A stretch of 27,454 nucleotides of DNA, taken from positions 1 through 27,454 of the forward strand of contig CAYZTR010000030.1 in assembly GCA_964481575.1 (NCBI GenBank), given 5' to 3'. Both the position numbers and the translations under genes were made by a program. Source of the DNA: UQRS01 sp964481575 (GTDB taxonomy: Bacteria > Bacillota > Clostridia > Oscillospirales > Acutalibacteraceae). Of the stretch, positions 21,878-27,454 are shown one piece after another (position 1 is the stretch's first letter; every line of letters starts with the position of its first letter). The notes beneath the pieces were generated by a model. It was given only the letters and a program-made list of their open reading frames with translations. It had not been told where the DNA came from and did no database searches.

Positions 21878-21900
21878 TTGCAACTAAAACTTAGTTGCAA
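21878..21900. promoter_or_regulatory. HicB operator candidate
   Basis: A perfect 10-bp inverted repeat, TTGCAACTAA (21878-21887) and TTAGTTGCAA (21891-21900) with spacer AAC, right at the expected transcription start. This is ideal for repression by the ribbon-helix-helix antitoxin. Confidence 0.7.
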
Positions 21901-21913
21901 AGGCGGTGGCGGC

Positions 21914-22177
21914 TTGGGAAGTAAACTGGACAAAGCAAAAATCAGATTAAAATCAGAACCAAAGGACTATACTTTTACAGAGGCCAGGGCATTTTTAATA
22001 AGCTTGGGGTATGAGGAATATAATAAGGGAAAGACCTCCGGTTCCAGGGTCATGTTTCTGCGAAGGGCGGACGGAGACAAAATATCTCTCCATAAACCGC
22101 ACCCCGGAAATGAAATGAAATCCTATGCGGTTCGGCAACTGAAGGAGCATCTGCAATCTATAGGAGAATTACGATGA
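21914..22177 (+). CDS. hicA: HicA-family toxin (mRNA interferase)
   Basis: An 87-residue HicA. Starts at TTG 21914; the in-frame ATG at 21869 lies within the promoter and is upstream of the expected transcript start, so it is unlikely. The double-stranded RNA-binding fold is visible: FTEARAFLISLGYEEYNKGK, TSGSRVMFLR (residues 41-50), then KISLHKPHPGNEMKSYAVRQ, with H60 as the catalytic histidine, and a last helix. It would cleave mRNA and stop growth when HicB is lost. Its last 4 bases overlap hicB (ATGA), the usual toxin-first order of hicAB. The gene has less GC than the phage genes around it. Confidence 0.88.
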   Translation: MGSKLDKAKIRLKSEPKDYTFTEARAFLISLGYEEYNKGKTSGSRVMFLRRADGDKISLHKPHPGNEMKSYAVRQLKEHLQSIGELR

Positions 22178-22635
22178 AGAATCTGTTAGAATACAAGGGC
22201 TACTATGCCAAAGTGGAATACAGTGTGGAGGATCGGGTCCTATACGGGAAGATCGAAGGGATCCGGGATCTGGTGAATTTTGAAAGTGAATCTGCCGCAG
22301 AAATTGAAACAGAGTTTCAGCGTGCGGTGGACGGTTATTTGGAGCTGTGTCATGAACTGGGGCAGGATCCGGATAAAGCCTACAGCGGTACCTTTAATGT
22401 CAGAATTAACCCCCAACTGCATCGGAAAATGGCCATGCTGGCCCTGAAAAACGGGGAAACCCTGAACGCTGCTGTGGAAAAAGCCATCCAGCTTTATACA
22501 GAAGATTCGGCGGCAAAGCGGTTTGCAGAGCTTTGGAGTGAAGTGCCGCCTGCTGCGTACGGTACGCAGAAATTCGGGTTGGCTTCGGTTGGTGAAAATT
22601 ACAAACAAGGGAGAAAGGTGAGAGGATATGCTTGA
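22174..22635 (+). CDS. hicB: HicB-family antitoxin with extended C-terminal tail
   Basis: A 153-residue protein, ATG 22174, overlapping hicA by 4 bases. Residues 1-70 are the HicB partial RNase-H-like fold (YYAKVEYSVEDRVLYGKIEG, then AAEIETEFQRAVDGYLELCH). Residues 72-108 are a ribbon-helix-helix DNA-binding domain (GTFNVRINPQLHRKMAMLAL and TLNAAVEKAIQLY). The final 45 residues, 109-153, with AELWSEVPPAAYG and KQGRKVRGYA, go beyond ordinary HicB and could be a chaperone-addiction tail, given the SecB-like gene directly after. It neutralises HicA and probably binds the palindrome at 21878-21900. Confidence 0.88.
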   Translation: MKNLLEYKGYYAKVEYSVEDRVLYGKIEGIRDLVNFESESAAEIETEFQRAVDGYLELCHELGQDPDKAYSGTFNVRINPQLHRKMAMLALKNGETLNAAVEKAIQLYTEDSAAKRFAELWSEVPPAAYGTQKFGLASVGENYKQGRKVRGYA

Positions 22636-23038
22636 TTTGAATGCGTATTTTAAAGATGAATACCAGTTTATTCTGAAAGAGGTTACCTATCATTGCGTGG
22701 AGCGTGAGGATGATGCTGAGTTGCCGCAGATTCAAACCTCCGATTCTGCTTCGGCCAAGGTGGTGGATGGGCAGCTGGAGGTGGAGTTCTCCAGAGAAGT
22801 GAAGTTCCAGCCGGCATCTGTGTTTGATCTGAAGGTTACCTTTGGCATTATCATGCACTTCCAGGATGAGGTGGATCCGTCTGCTGTAGAGGTGGATTGG
22901 TGTGAAGCGCTGACGGCTAATGAAAATCCCTATTTCAGTAATATCATCAGCCGGGCGTCTAATATCATTGCCTTTTTAACCTCTTCCTACGGATTGCAGC
23001 CTTTGATTACCCCGCCGGTTTTTCTCAATGAGGAATGA
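22628..23038 (+). CDS. SecB-like chaperone of a toxin-antitoxin-chaperone module
   Basis: A 136-residue protein, ATG 22628, overlapping the end of hicB by 8 bases, so tightly coupled. The beta-strand core (KVVDGQLEVEFSREVKF, FDLKVTFGIIMHF) is followed by a helix (NPYFSNIISRASNIIAFLTS) and SYGLQPLITPPVFL, which matches the C-terminal pattern of SecB-type chaperones, whose last helix is followed by a hydrophobic strand ending at a Pro-rich site. Ordinary SecB is about 155 residues and is absent from most Firmicutes as an export factor, so linkage to HicAB points to a TAC role: holding the antitoxin folded. The assignment rests on pattern and synteny; sequence identity is low. Confidence 0.72.
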   Translation: MLDLNAYFKDEYQFILKEVTYHCVEREDDAELPQIQTSDSASAKVVDGQLEVEFSREVKFQPASVFDLKVTFGIIMHFQDEVDPSAVEVDWCEALTANENPYFSNIISRASNIIAFLTSSYGLQPLITPPVFLNEE

Positions 23039-23046
23039 TGATCTCT

Positions 23047-23080
23047 CCAAAGGGTTCCCTTTCACAAGGGAACCCTTTGG
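23047..23080 (+). terminator. hairpin after the TAC operon
   Basis: A perfect 15-bp stem, CCAAAGGGTTCCCTT (23047-23061) with AAGGGAACCCTTTGG (23066-23080), 4-base loop, no T run. It closes the operon or blocks read-through. Confidence 0.65.
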
Positions 23081-23189
23081 CATTGGTATGATTTCAAATG
23101 CGGTGCAAGACCGGCAGCCATAGGGCTGGAAGTTGCTGTGCGGTTTGCAGAATTTCCCGGCGGCAGGGGGCATGTTCTTCCTCAGCCAC

Positions 23190-23225
23190 AAAAAAACGCA
23201 CCGGCTGTTTGCAAGCAGCCGGTGC
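23190..23225 (-). terminator. terminator of the flavodiiron gene
   Basis: On the minus strand GCACCGGCTG pairs with CAGCCGGTGC (23198-23225), followed by seven T. It lies 15 bases after the gene's stop at 23240. Confidence 0.9.
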
Positions 23226-23239
23226 GGGAAGGGGTGGCG

Positions 23240-24403
23240 TTATTCCGCCAGGGCGGCGGCCAGGGCTTCCAATTGGGATTCGGTTTCGGGTTTCAGGGTG
23301 GAGCGAAGGGTTACCACCGGCTCCAGCAGAGTCACCTGTTTGCAGGTTTCCAGGGCGGCTTTCATGTGCTTGGCGGCCATGGGGGCCCAGGTGCCGTTTT
23401 CCAGGAACCCTACCCTCCGGTTCTGGTAGGCTTTTGCCTTCAGATGATAGAGGAAATCCTCCATGGCCGGCGGCAGCCCGCCGTCATAGGTGACGCTGGC
23501 CAGCACCATCCGGTCATACCGGAAGGCGTCCTCCAGTGCCTTCGAGACGTCTCCCCGGGCCAGATCGGTGACCACCACCGGCCCCACACCCTTGGCCCGC
23601 AGCAGATCGGCCAGCTGTTCCACCGCTTTGCCGGTGTTGCCGTGGAGGGAAACGTAAGCCAGGAACACGCCCTGATCCTCCGGGACATAGCTGCTCCAGG
23701 TATTGTACTTGTCCAGATAATCGCCCAGATTTTCCCGGAGAATCGGGCCGTGAAGCGGGCAGATGGCTTGAAGATCCAGGCCGGCTGTCTTCTTCAGCAT
23801 CGCCTGCACCTGGGCGCCGTATTTCCCCACAATGTTGAAGTAATACCGGCGGGCTTCACAGGCCCAGTCCTCCTCCGTATCCAACGCGCCGAACTTGCCG
23901 AAGGCGTCGGCCGAGAATAACACCTTTTCGGTTTGCTCGTAAGTCACCATGACCTCCGGCCAGTGCACCATGGGCGCCATGAAAAATTGCAGGGTGTGGG
24001 CCCCCAGGGACAGGGTCTGCCCTTCGGCCACCGTCAGCGTGGGGTTGGCCGGGGCGGTTTCCGCAAACTGGGTCAGAAAGGGGAAGGTCTTGGCGTTGCC
24101 CACCAGGGTGGCGGTGGGATAGGCCGCCGTAAAGGCCTGAATGCTGCCGGCGTGATCCGGCTCCATGTGGGAGATAACCAGATAGTCCGGCGTCCGGCCC
24201 TCCAGAGCAGCCGCCAGATTGGCCAGCCACTGGCTGGTTTTGCGGGGATCCACTGTGTCCATCACGGCGATCTTCTCATCCAGAATGAGATAGGAATTGT
24301 AAGAAATCCCGCCCGGAACCGGATACTGCCCCTCAAACAGGTCGATGGTTTTATCATCCACGCCGATATAGCGGATGGAATCGGAAATGACAGTGTTTTG
24401 CAT
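23240..24403 (-). CDS. flavodiiron protein, FprA family (A-type flavoprotein)
   Basis: A 387-residue enzyme that reduces O2 to water or NO to N2O in anaerobes, taking electrons from rubredoxin or a similar donor. N-terminal metallo-beta-lactamase-like domain with the di-iron ligands H79, E81, D83, H84 (HMEPDHAGS), a further His near MVHWPEVM, an Asp in FSADAFGKFG and a His in CPLHGPI. The C-terminal domain from about 255 is flavodoxin-like, with the FMN phosphate loop SLHGNTGKA. Start ATG 24403 has AGGAGG 8 bases upstream and a promoter at 24473-24501. Single-gene unit with its own terminator; chromosomal, oxidative- or nitrosative-stress function. Confidence 0.95.
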   Translation of the reverse strand: MQNTVISDSIRYIGVDDKTIDLFEGQYPVPGGISYNSYLILDEKIAVMDTVDPRKTSQWLANLAAALEGRTPDYLVISHMEPDHAGSIQAFTAAYPTATLVGNAKTFPFLTQFAETAPANPTLTVAEGQTLSLGAHTLQFFMAPMVHWPEVMVTYEQTEKVLFSADAFGKFGALDTEEDWACEARRYYFNIVGKYGAQVQAMLKKTAGLDLQAICPLHGPILRENLGDYLDKYNTWSSYVPEDQGVFLAYVSLHGNTGKAVEQLADLLRAKGVGPVVVTDLARGDVSKALEDAFRYDRMVLASVTYDGGLPPAMEDFLYHLKAKAYQNRRVGFLENGTWAPMAAKHMKAALETCKQVTLLEPVVTLRSTLKPETESQLEALAAALAE

Positions 24404-24472
24404 GCAGGTTGCCTCCTATAATTCAGATAAAAAGGATGTTGCCCGAACAGGCCGCAGAAAATGATATTTATT

Positions 24473-24501
24473 AGTATACCAGAACAGGCTTTGCTCCGCA
24501 A
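24473..24501 (-). promoter_or_regulatory. promoter of the flavodiiron gene
   Basis: Minus strand: TTGCGG (24501-24496), 17-base spacer, TATACT (24478-24473), with extended TGG before the -10. Confidence 0.65.
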
Positions 24502-24650
24502 GTAGCAGAGCCCATTTTTATCGAAAAAATTCTGCTGCACCCTTCCGGATCCCCCTGGGTTGCCGGGGTATTTTTTGTACAATTGCGAACCTTTACCGGC
24601 TGTTTTTTTGTCCGATTGTGACTTGTTTCCTAAATTTTAATACCGGCACA

Positions 24651-24679
24651 TTGATTTTATTGGATGATTGTGATATAAA
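24651..24679 (+). promoter_or_regulatory. promoter of the secreted protein gene
   Basis: TTGATT (24651-24656), 17-base spacer, TATAAA (24674-24679), extended TGA. A 7-bp hairpin, TTTGGGC/GCCCAAA (24694-24712), lies in the short leader just before the ribosome site and might influence translation. Confidence 0.7.
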
Positions 24680-24733
24680 ATAAGAGAAAACATTTTGGGC
24701 GCGTGGCCCAAATTTAAAAAGGAGGAAAATTTC

Positions 24734-26248
24734 ATGAAACGAACCAAACAAATGGTAGCAGTGCTGCTGGCGTTGGCGCTGATGCTCAGCATGCTGGCGG
24801 TTGTCCCCACCGCTTCCGCATTGGAAATCGGTGATACTGTCACCCTGACGCTGGGAACGGACATTACGCTGACCGACTGGGGCTTTACGGACGATGTGGA
24901 ACGCACCCTGACCAGTACGCTGGACACCGAAAAAGGTCCTAACGGTGATTATTTTACCATTGGCAGTGCCGGTACCAGTGCTTATATCCCGGTCTATTTC
25001 ACCTATCGCTTTACGGTGGCGGAAGATGGCATCTACAATTTCGGCATATACTTCCGCGCCCATGAAACCGGCCGTCTCCAGGAAATTGAGATCGACGGCA
25101 ACGTTCTGGGCAAATTGGATATGGCCTTTAAAACCGGTGGTACCAAAGAAACCAAGTATGTAACGGATACCGGCCTGGAGACAACCGGAACGGTGCAGGA
25201 GGTTGCCCTGACCGCCGGTACCCATACCTTGACGGTGACAGCAATTGGCCTTGGCGCCAATGTAGCCGCTGATCACCGGATGCCGGTTTATGCTTATCTC
25301 CTGCGGTATGTAGGCGCCATCTCTGAGGAAGCCACCACCACATATGTCTACGGGAAGAACGTATCCTTCCAGGGTGCCTGGAATGATACCAAGCCGGATG
25401 CCGCCGACAACAGCGGCGCTTCCGGCAACGGCGGTCTGGGTACCGGTACCGGTGCGTATGGCAGCAGCTTGAGCATTACAGATGCAGCCCCCGCTTGGTA
25501 TTCTTATGCCTTTGATCTGGCGGAGGACGGATACTATACCTTTACGCTGAATAAATTCCGTTGGCAGGTTCCGGCCAGCGGCGGAAAGAACATGGAAATT
25601 TCCATGGACGGTACTGTCATTGGCTATGTGGACGGTTCCTACAGCTGGTCTGCCAACAGCGTGACCCTGGAAACCCAGCCGGCCACCAGCAATGGCCGGT
25701 CAGATGGTACCGTTACCCCCTTCGCTTTGGAAGCCGGTTCCCATGTGATTACCTTTACCGCTGTGGACAATGGGCAGGCCGGCTGGCGGTATTACTGGGA
25801 AGGCTTTACCCTGAACCCCGTGGATCCCCTGGAGGTGACGGTTCCTTCCGCGCTGGTTGCGCCGGATGAAACCAGCAAGTACGATATGACCTGGAATGTG
25901 GATCTGGTGGATGGCTTTCACGATCTGTTCGTCACCTTCAACGACACCTATGATGTGGTGGATCACGGCGTCATCGTGGCGGCTAGTGCCGAGAACCTGG
26001 AGACCTACGGCGTGACACTGGCCCTGCAGGATCCCAGCGTTTCCGGCGCGGTCAACCCAGACTCCGGTAAGTATTATGCCGCCAAGACCTCCTTCGGCAA
26101 TGCGGCCTTTAGCCATTATGCCTATCGCCGCACCGGTGTGGCAGCGGGCGCTTATCGGTATGTTCTGTTCTATGTCCTGTATGAAGATGCTGACGGTAAC
26201 CAGTATCTGGCTGCCTCGGATATCAGCAGCCTGTCGGCGGCTGAATAA
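24734..26248 (+). CDS. secreted protein with two carbohydrate-binding-like domains
   Basis: A 504-residue secreted protein. Start is ATG 24734 after a strong AAAAAGGAGG. Residues 1-30 are a signal peptide (MKRTKQMVAVLLALALMLSM with a cleavage site near ASALE). Two similar beta-sandwich units follow: one includes VAEDGIYNFGIYF, IEIDGNVLGKLDMAF and LTAGTHTLTVTAIG; the second LAEDGYYTFTLNKF, ISMDGTVIGYVDGSYSW and LEAGSHVITFTAVD. The pattern resembles carbohydrate-binding jelly rolls. Residues about 385-500 form a further beta-rich domain. No catalytic motif, dockerin or cell-wall anchor is visible. It probably binds polysaccharide or cell surface outside the cell. Followed at 26271 by a small peptide gene on the same transcript. 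Confidence 0.8.
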   Translation: MKRTKQMVAVLLALALMLSMLAVVPTASALEIGDTVTLTLGTDITLTDWGFTDDVERTLTSTLDTEKGPNGDYFTIGSAGTSAYIPVYFTYRFTVAEDGIYNFGIYFRAHETGRLQEIEIDGNVLGKLDMAFKTGGTKETKYVTDTGLETTGTVQEVALTAGTHTLTVTAIGLGANVAADHRMPVYAYLLRYVGAISEEATTTYVYGKNVSFQGAWNDTKPDAADNSGASGNGGLGTGTGAYGSSLSITDAAPAWYSYAFDLAEDGYYTFTLNKFRWQVPASGGKNMEISMDGTVIGYVDGSYSWSANSVTLETQPATSNGRSDGTVTPFALEAGSHVITFTAVDNGQAGWRYYWEGFTLNPVDPLEVTVPSALVAPDETSKYDMTWNVDLVDGFHDLFVTFNDTYDVVDHGVIVAASAENLETYGVTLALQDPSVSGAVNPDSGKYYAAKTSFGNAAFSHYAYRRTGVAAGAYRYVLFYVLYEDADGNQYLAASDISSLSAAE

Positions 26249-26270
26249 GAGGAAAAACCATGGGGGTTGC

Positions 26271-26417
26271 ATGGTGAAACCGTATAACTCCCCGGTGGTT
26301 TTTACCCGGGAATCCCTGCTGCCGGCTGGGATGGCCGTCAGCGGAAGTATTCCGAACCTTCCTGGCAAGTACACCGATTTTGCGGAGATCTGGATGGCGA
26401 AAGCCAGAATAGTCTGA
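26271..26417 (+). CDS. 48-residue peptide, possible secreted/modified-peptide precursor
   Basis: ATG 26271 lies 22 bases after the stop of the secreted protein, with GGGGG just upstream; the frame ends directly before a strong terminator (26423). The sequence starts MVKPYNSPVVFTRESLLPAG, then a Gly/Ser/Pro-rich middle, and an acidic-aromatic end. I recall small Clostridia peptides of the type K-x-Y-x-S-P-x-(I/V)...G, proposed as modified-peptide precursors, but no modifying enzyme lies in the window. Real expression is plausible from its place before the terminator; function unknown. Confidence 0.5.
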   Translation: MVKPYNSPVVFTRESLLPAGMAVSGSIPNLPGKYTDFAEIWMAKARIV

Positions 26418-26422
26418 AATGA

Positions 26423-26456
26423 AAAAGCACCTCCCGGTGGGGGGTGCTTTTTTTGA
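26423..26456 (+). terminator. rho-independent terminator
   Basis: GCACCTCCC pairs with GGGGGGTGC (one wobble) around GGTG, flanked by A5 and T7. Ends the transcript of the secreted protein and peptide. Confidence 0.9.
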
Positions 26457-26760
26457 TGCGGCAAGGTCAGGCTTCCCCTGCGGGGAGCGGTCACGGCAGG
26501 GGACAGATGCGGGGGGGAAAAGCTGCCGGAAATGGCGGCTTGCGGCTTTGGATCTTCCCCTTTTACAACTGCCGGAGAAGTTGGGCAGCCGGAGAAATGC
26601 GGCAGGAGAAAGGCAGGGGGCAGCCGGAGAAGCTGGGCGGCCGGGCTATTTTGCTGGAATGTGATGTATTCCTGTCTGTCAAATCCAAGCAGGAGCAGGA
26701 ACCGCTCTGCCGCATTTTGCTGGAGATGGATCCGCACAAAAGCAGCCAAATTGGCATGAA
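26457..26760. other. gap without a recognisable gene
   Basis: About 300 bases with no convincing coding sequence on either strand. It contains a short direct repeat GCAGCCGGAGAA (about 26586 and 26621). Confidence 0.5.
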
Positions 26761-26793
26761 AATCCCCCGCGGCCCACCGGGCCGCGGGGGATT
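26761..26793 (-). terminator. terminator of the PFL/DUF711 gene
   Basis: AATCCCCCGCGGCCC (26761-26775) and GGGCCGCGGGGGATT (26779-26793) form a 15-bp stem with a 3-base loop; a short T run follows on the minus strand. Confidence 0.75.
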
Positions 26794-26835
26794 CCTGAAT
26801 TTCGGGTAAAAGGGGTTCCTTAGATGGTTTGCAGT

Positions 26836-27454
26836 TTAATTCTTCAGGCTTTGGAGCGGGGCGGGGATCCGGCCCCCCCGATGGATAAACTTGGCGGGGG
26901 AGGCGGTATTGACCCGCATGACCGGGCCGCTGCCCAGCAGGCCGCCGAAGGACAGCTCCTCGCCCACCTGCTTGCCGATGGCCGGGATGACCCGGACGGC
27001 GGTGGTCTTGGAATTCACCATGCCGATGGCAGCTTCATCGGCGATGATGGCCGAAATGACTTCAGGGGCGGTATCCCCGGGGATGTTAATCATATCCAGC
27101 CCTACCGAGCAGACAGCCGTCATGGCTTCCAGCTTCTCCAGGGTCAGGCATCCGCTGCGGGCGGCGTCGATCATACCGGCATCCTCGGTGACGGGGATAA
27201 AAGCGCCGGACAGGCCGCCTACGTGAGAGGAGGCCATGACGCCCCCCTTCTTCACCGCGTCGTTCAGCAGGGCCAGGGCGGCGGTGGTGCCGTGGGTACC
27301 GCAGGTGTCCAGGCCCATTTCCTCCAGGATGCGGGCCACGCTGTCCCCCACCGCCGGGGTGGGGGCCAGGGAGAGGTCCACGATGCCGAAGGGCACCCCC
27401 AGGCGGCGGCTGGCCTCCTGGGCCACCAGCTGGCCCATGCGGGTGACCCGGAAG
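26836..27454 (-). CDS. PFL family protein (DUF711/UPF0210), C-terminal part
   Basis: The frame runs off the right edge of the window, so only the last 205 residues are seen. FRVTRMGQLVAQEASRRLGV, VDLSLAPTPAVGDSVARILE, CGTHGTTAALALLNDAVKKG, GLSGAFIPVTEDAGM and GGLLGSGPVMRVN are characteristic of the DUF711 family, related by structure to pyruvate-formate-lyase-like barrels but without proven activity. It is often placed next to an ACT-domain protein gene, which would lie outside the window. The true start is not included. Confidence 0.93.
   Translation of the reverse strand, partial: FRVTRMGQLVAQEASRRLGVPFGIVDLSLAPTPAVGDSVARILEEMGLDTCGTHGTTAALALLNDAVKKGGVMASSHVGGLSGAFIPVTEDAGMIDAARSGCLTLEKLEAMTAVCSVGLDMINIPGDTAPEVISAIIADEAAIGMVNSKTTAVRVIPAIGKQVGEELSFGGLLGSGPVMRVNTASPAKFIHRGGRIPAPLQSLKN

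Noticed and set aside
6233..23240. Phage attachment-site direct repeats
   Set aside because: I compared the DNA around 6233-6400 with 23040-23240 by eye and found no convincing shared core; no tRNA gene flanks either side.
26444..26809. 121-codon plus-strand frame after the secreted-protein unit
   Set aside because: No ribosome site, begins inside a terminator, low-complexity composition, and overlaps the terminator of the opposite gene.

Overview
The window looks like chromosome of a GC-rich, gut-type Clostridia (Oscillospiraceae/Ruminococcaceae-like). This is inferred from strong AGGAGG ribosome sites, frequent GTG/TTG starts, a PadR/HAAS/DUF4097 operon, a flavodiiron protein and a PFL/DUF711 protein. 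No rRNA or tRNA gene was recognised, so the taxonomy is only inference.

Layout. (1) 1-3300 is an AT-rich accessory patch. It holds the start of an AAA+ ATPase (minus strand), a possible broken gene, three small XRE-type repressors (two of them in a diverged tandem duplication that also cut a zinc-ribbon gene), a zinc-ribbon protein whose last cysteine codon appears to be TGA, and a SLOG/DUF2493 protein. (2) 3299-4020 is a decayed glycoside-hydrolase-like gene containing a palindrome-rich stretch. (3) 4347-6232 is a PadR regulator, HAAS membrane protein and DUF4097 protein operon with its own promoter, operator-like palindrome and two terminators. (4) 6406-21800 is a compact phage cassette. 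A LexA/cI-like repressor faces away from a left-to-right series: a Cys-rich early protein, a DnaD-type replication protein, a second Cys-rich protein, small and large terminase, portal, scaffold-like protein, N4-gp56 major capsid protein, connector-like proteins, a large tail hub candidate, a virion peptidoglycan-binding protein, a baseplate/fiber pair, a membrane protein, holin and M15 endolysin. No integrase, tape measure, tail tube, sheath or DNA polymerase is seen, so the set is podovirus-like and very short (about 15 kb). (5) 21845-23080 is an operon right after the lysin, with less GC: HicA toxin, HicB antitoxin with a long C-terminal tail, and a SecB-like chaperone. This is a toxin-antitoxin-chaperone (TAC) module, with a perfect palindrome at its promoter. 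(6) 23240-27454 returns to chromosome-type genes: flavodiiron protein (minus), a secreted carbohydrate-binding-like protein followed by a 48-residue peptide, and the 3' part of a PFL/DUF711 gene (minus).

How it works together: the repressor probably holds the phage promoter at 7335 silent through GTTTCTT...AAGAAAC-type sites. The late genes form one long transcription unit ending at the hairpin near 21740-21793. The TAC module has its own promoter and would be expressed in the lysogen as an addiction or anti-phage cargo gene set.

The most interesting items are the HicAB-SecB-like TAC module, the integrase-less minimal podovirus-like cassette carrying host-type dispersed repeats, the putative repressor operators, the TGA-for-cysteine zinc ribbon, and the small peptide after the secreted protein.
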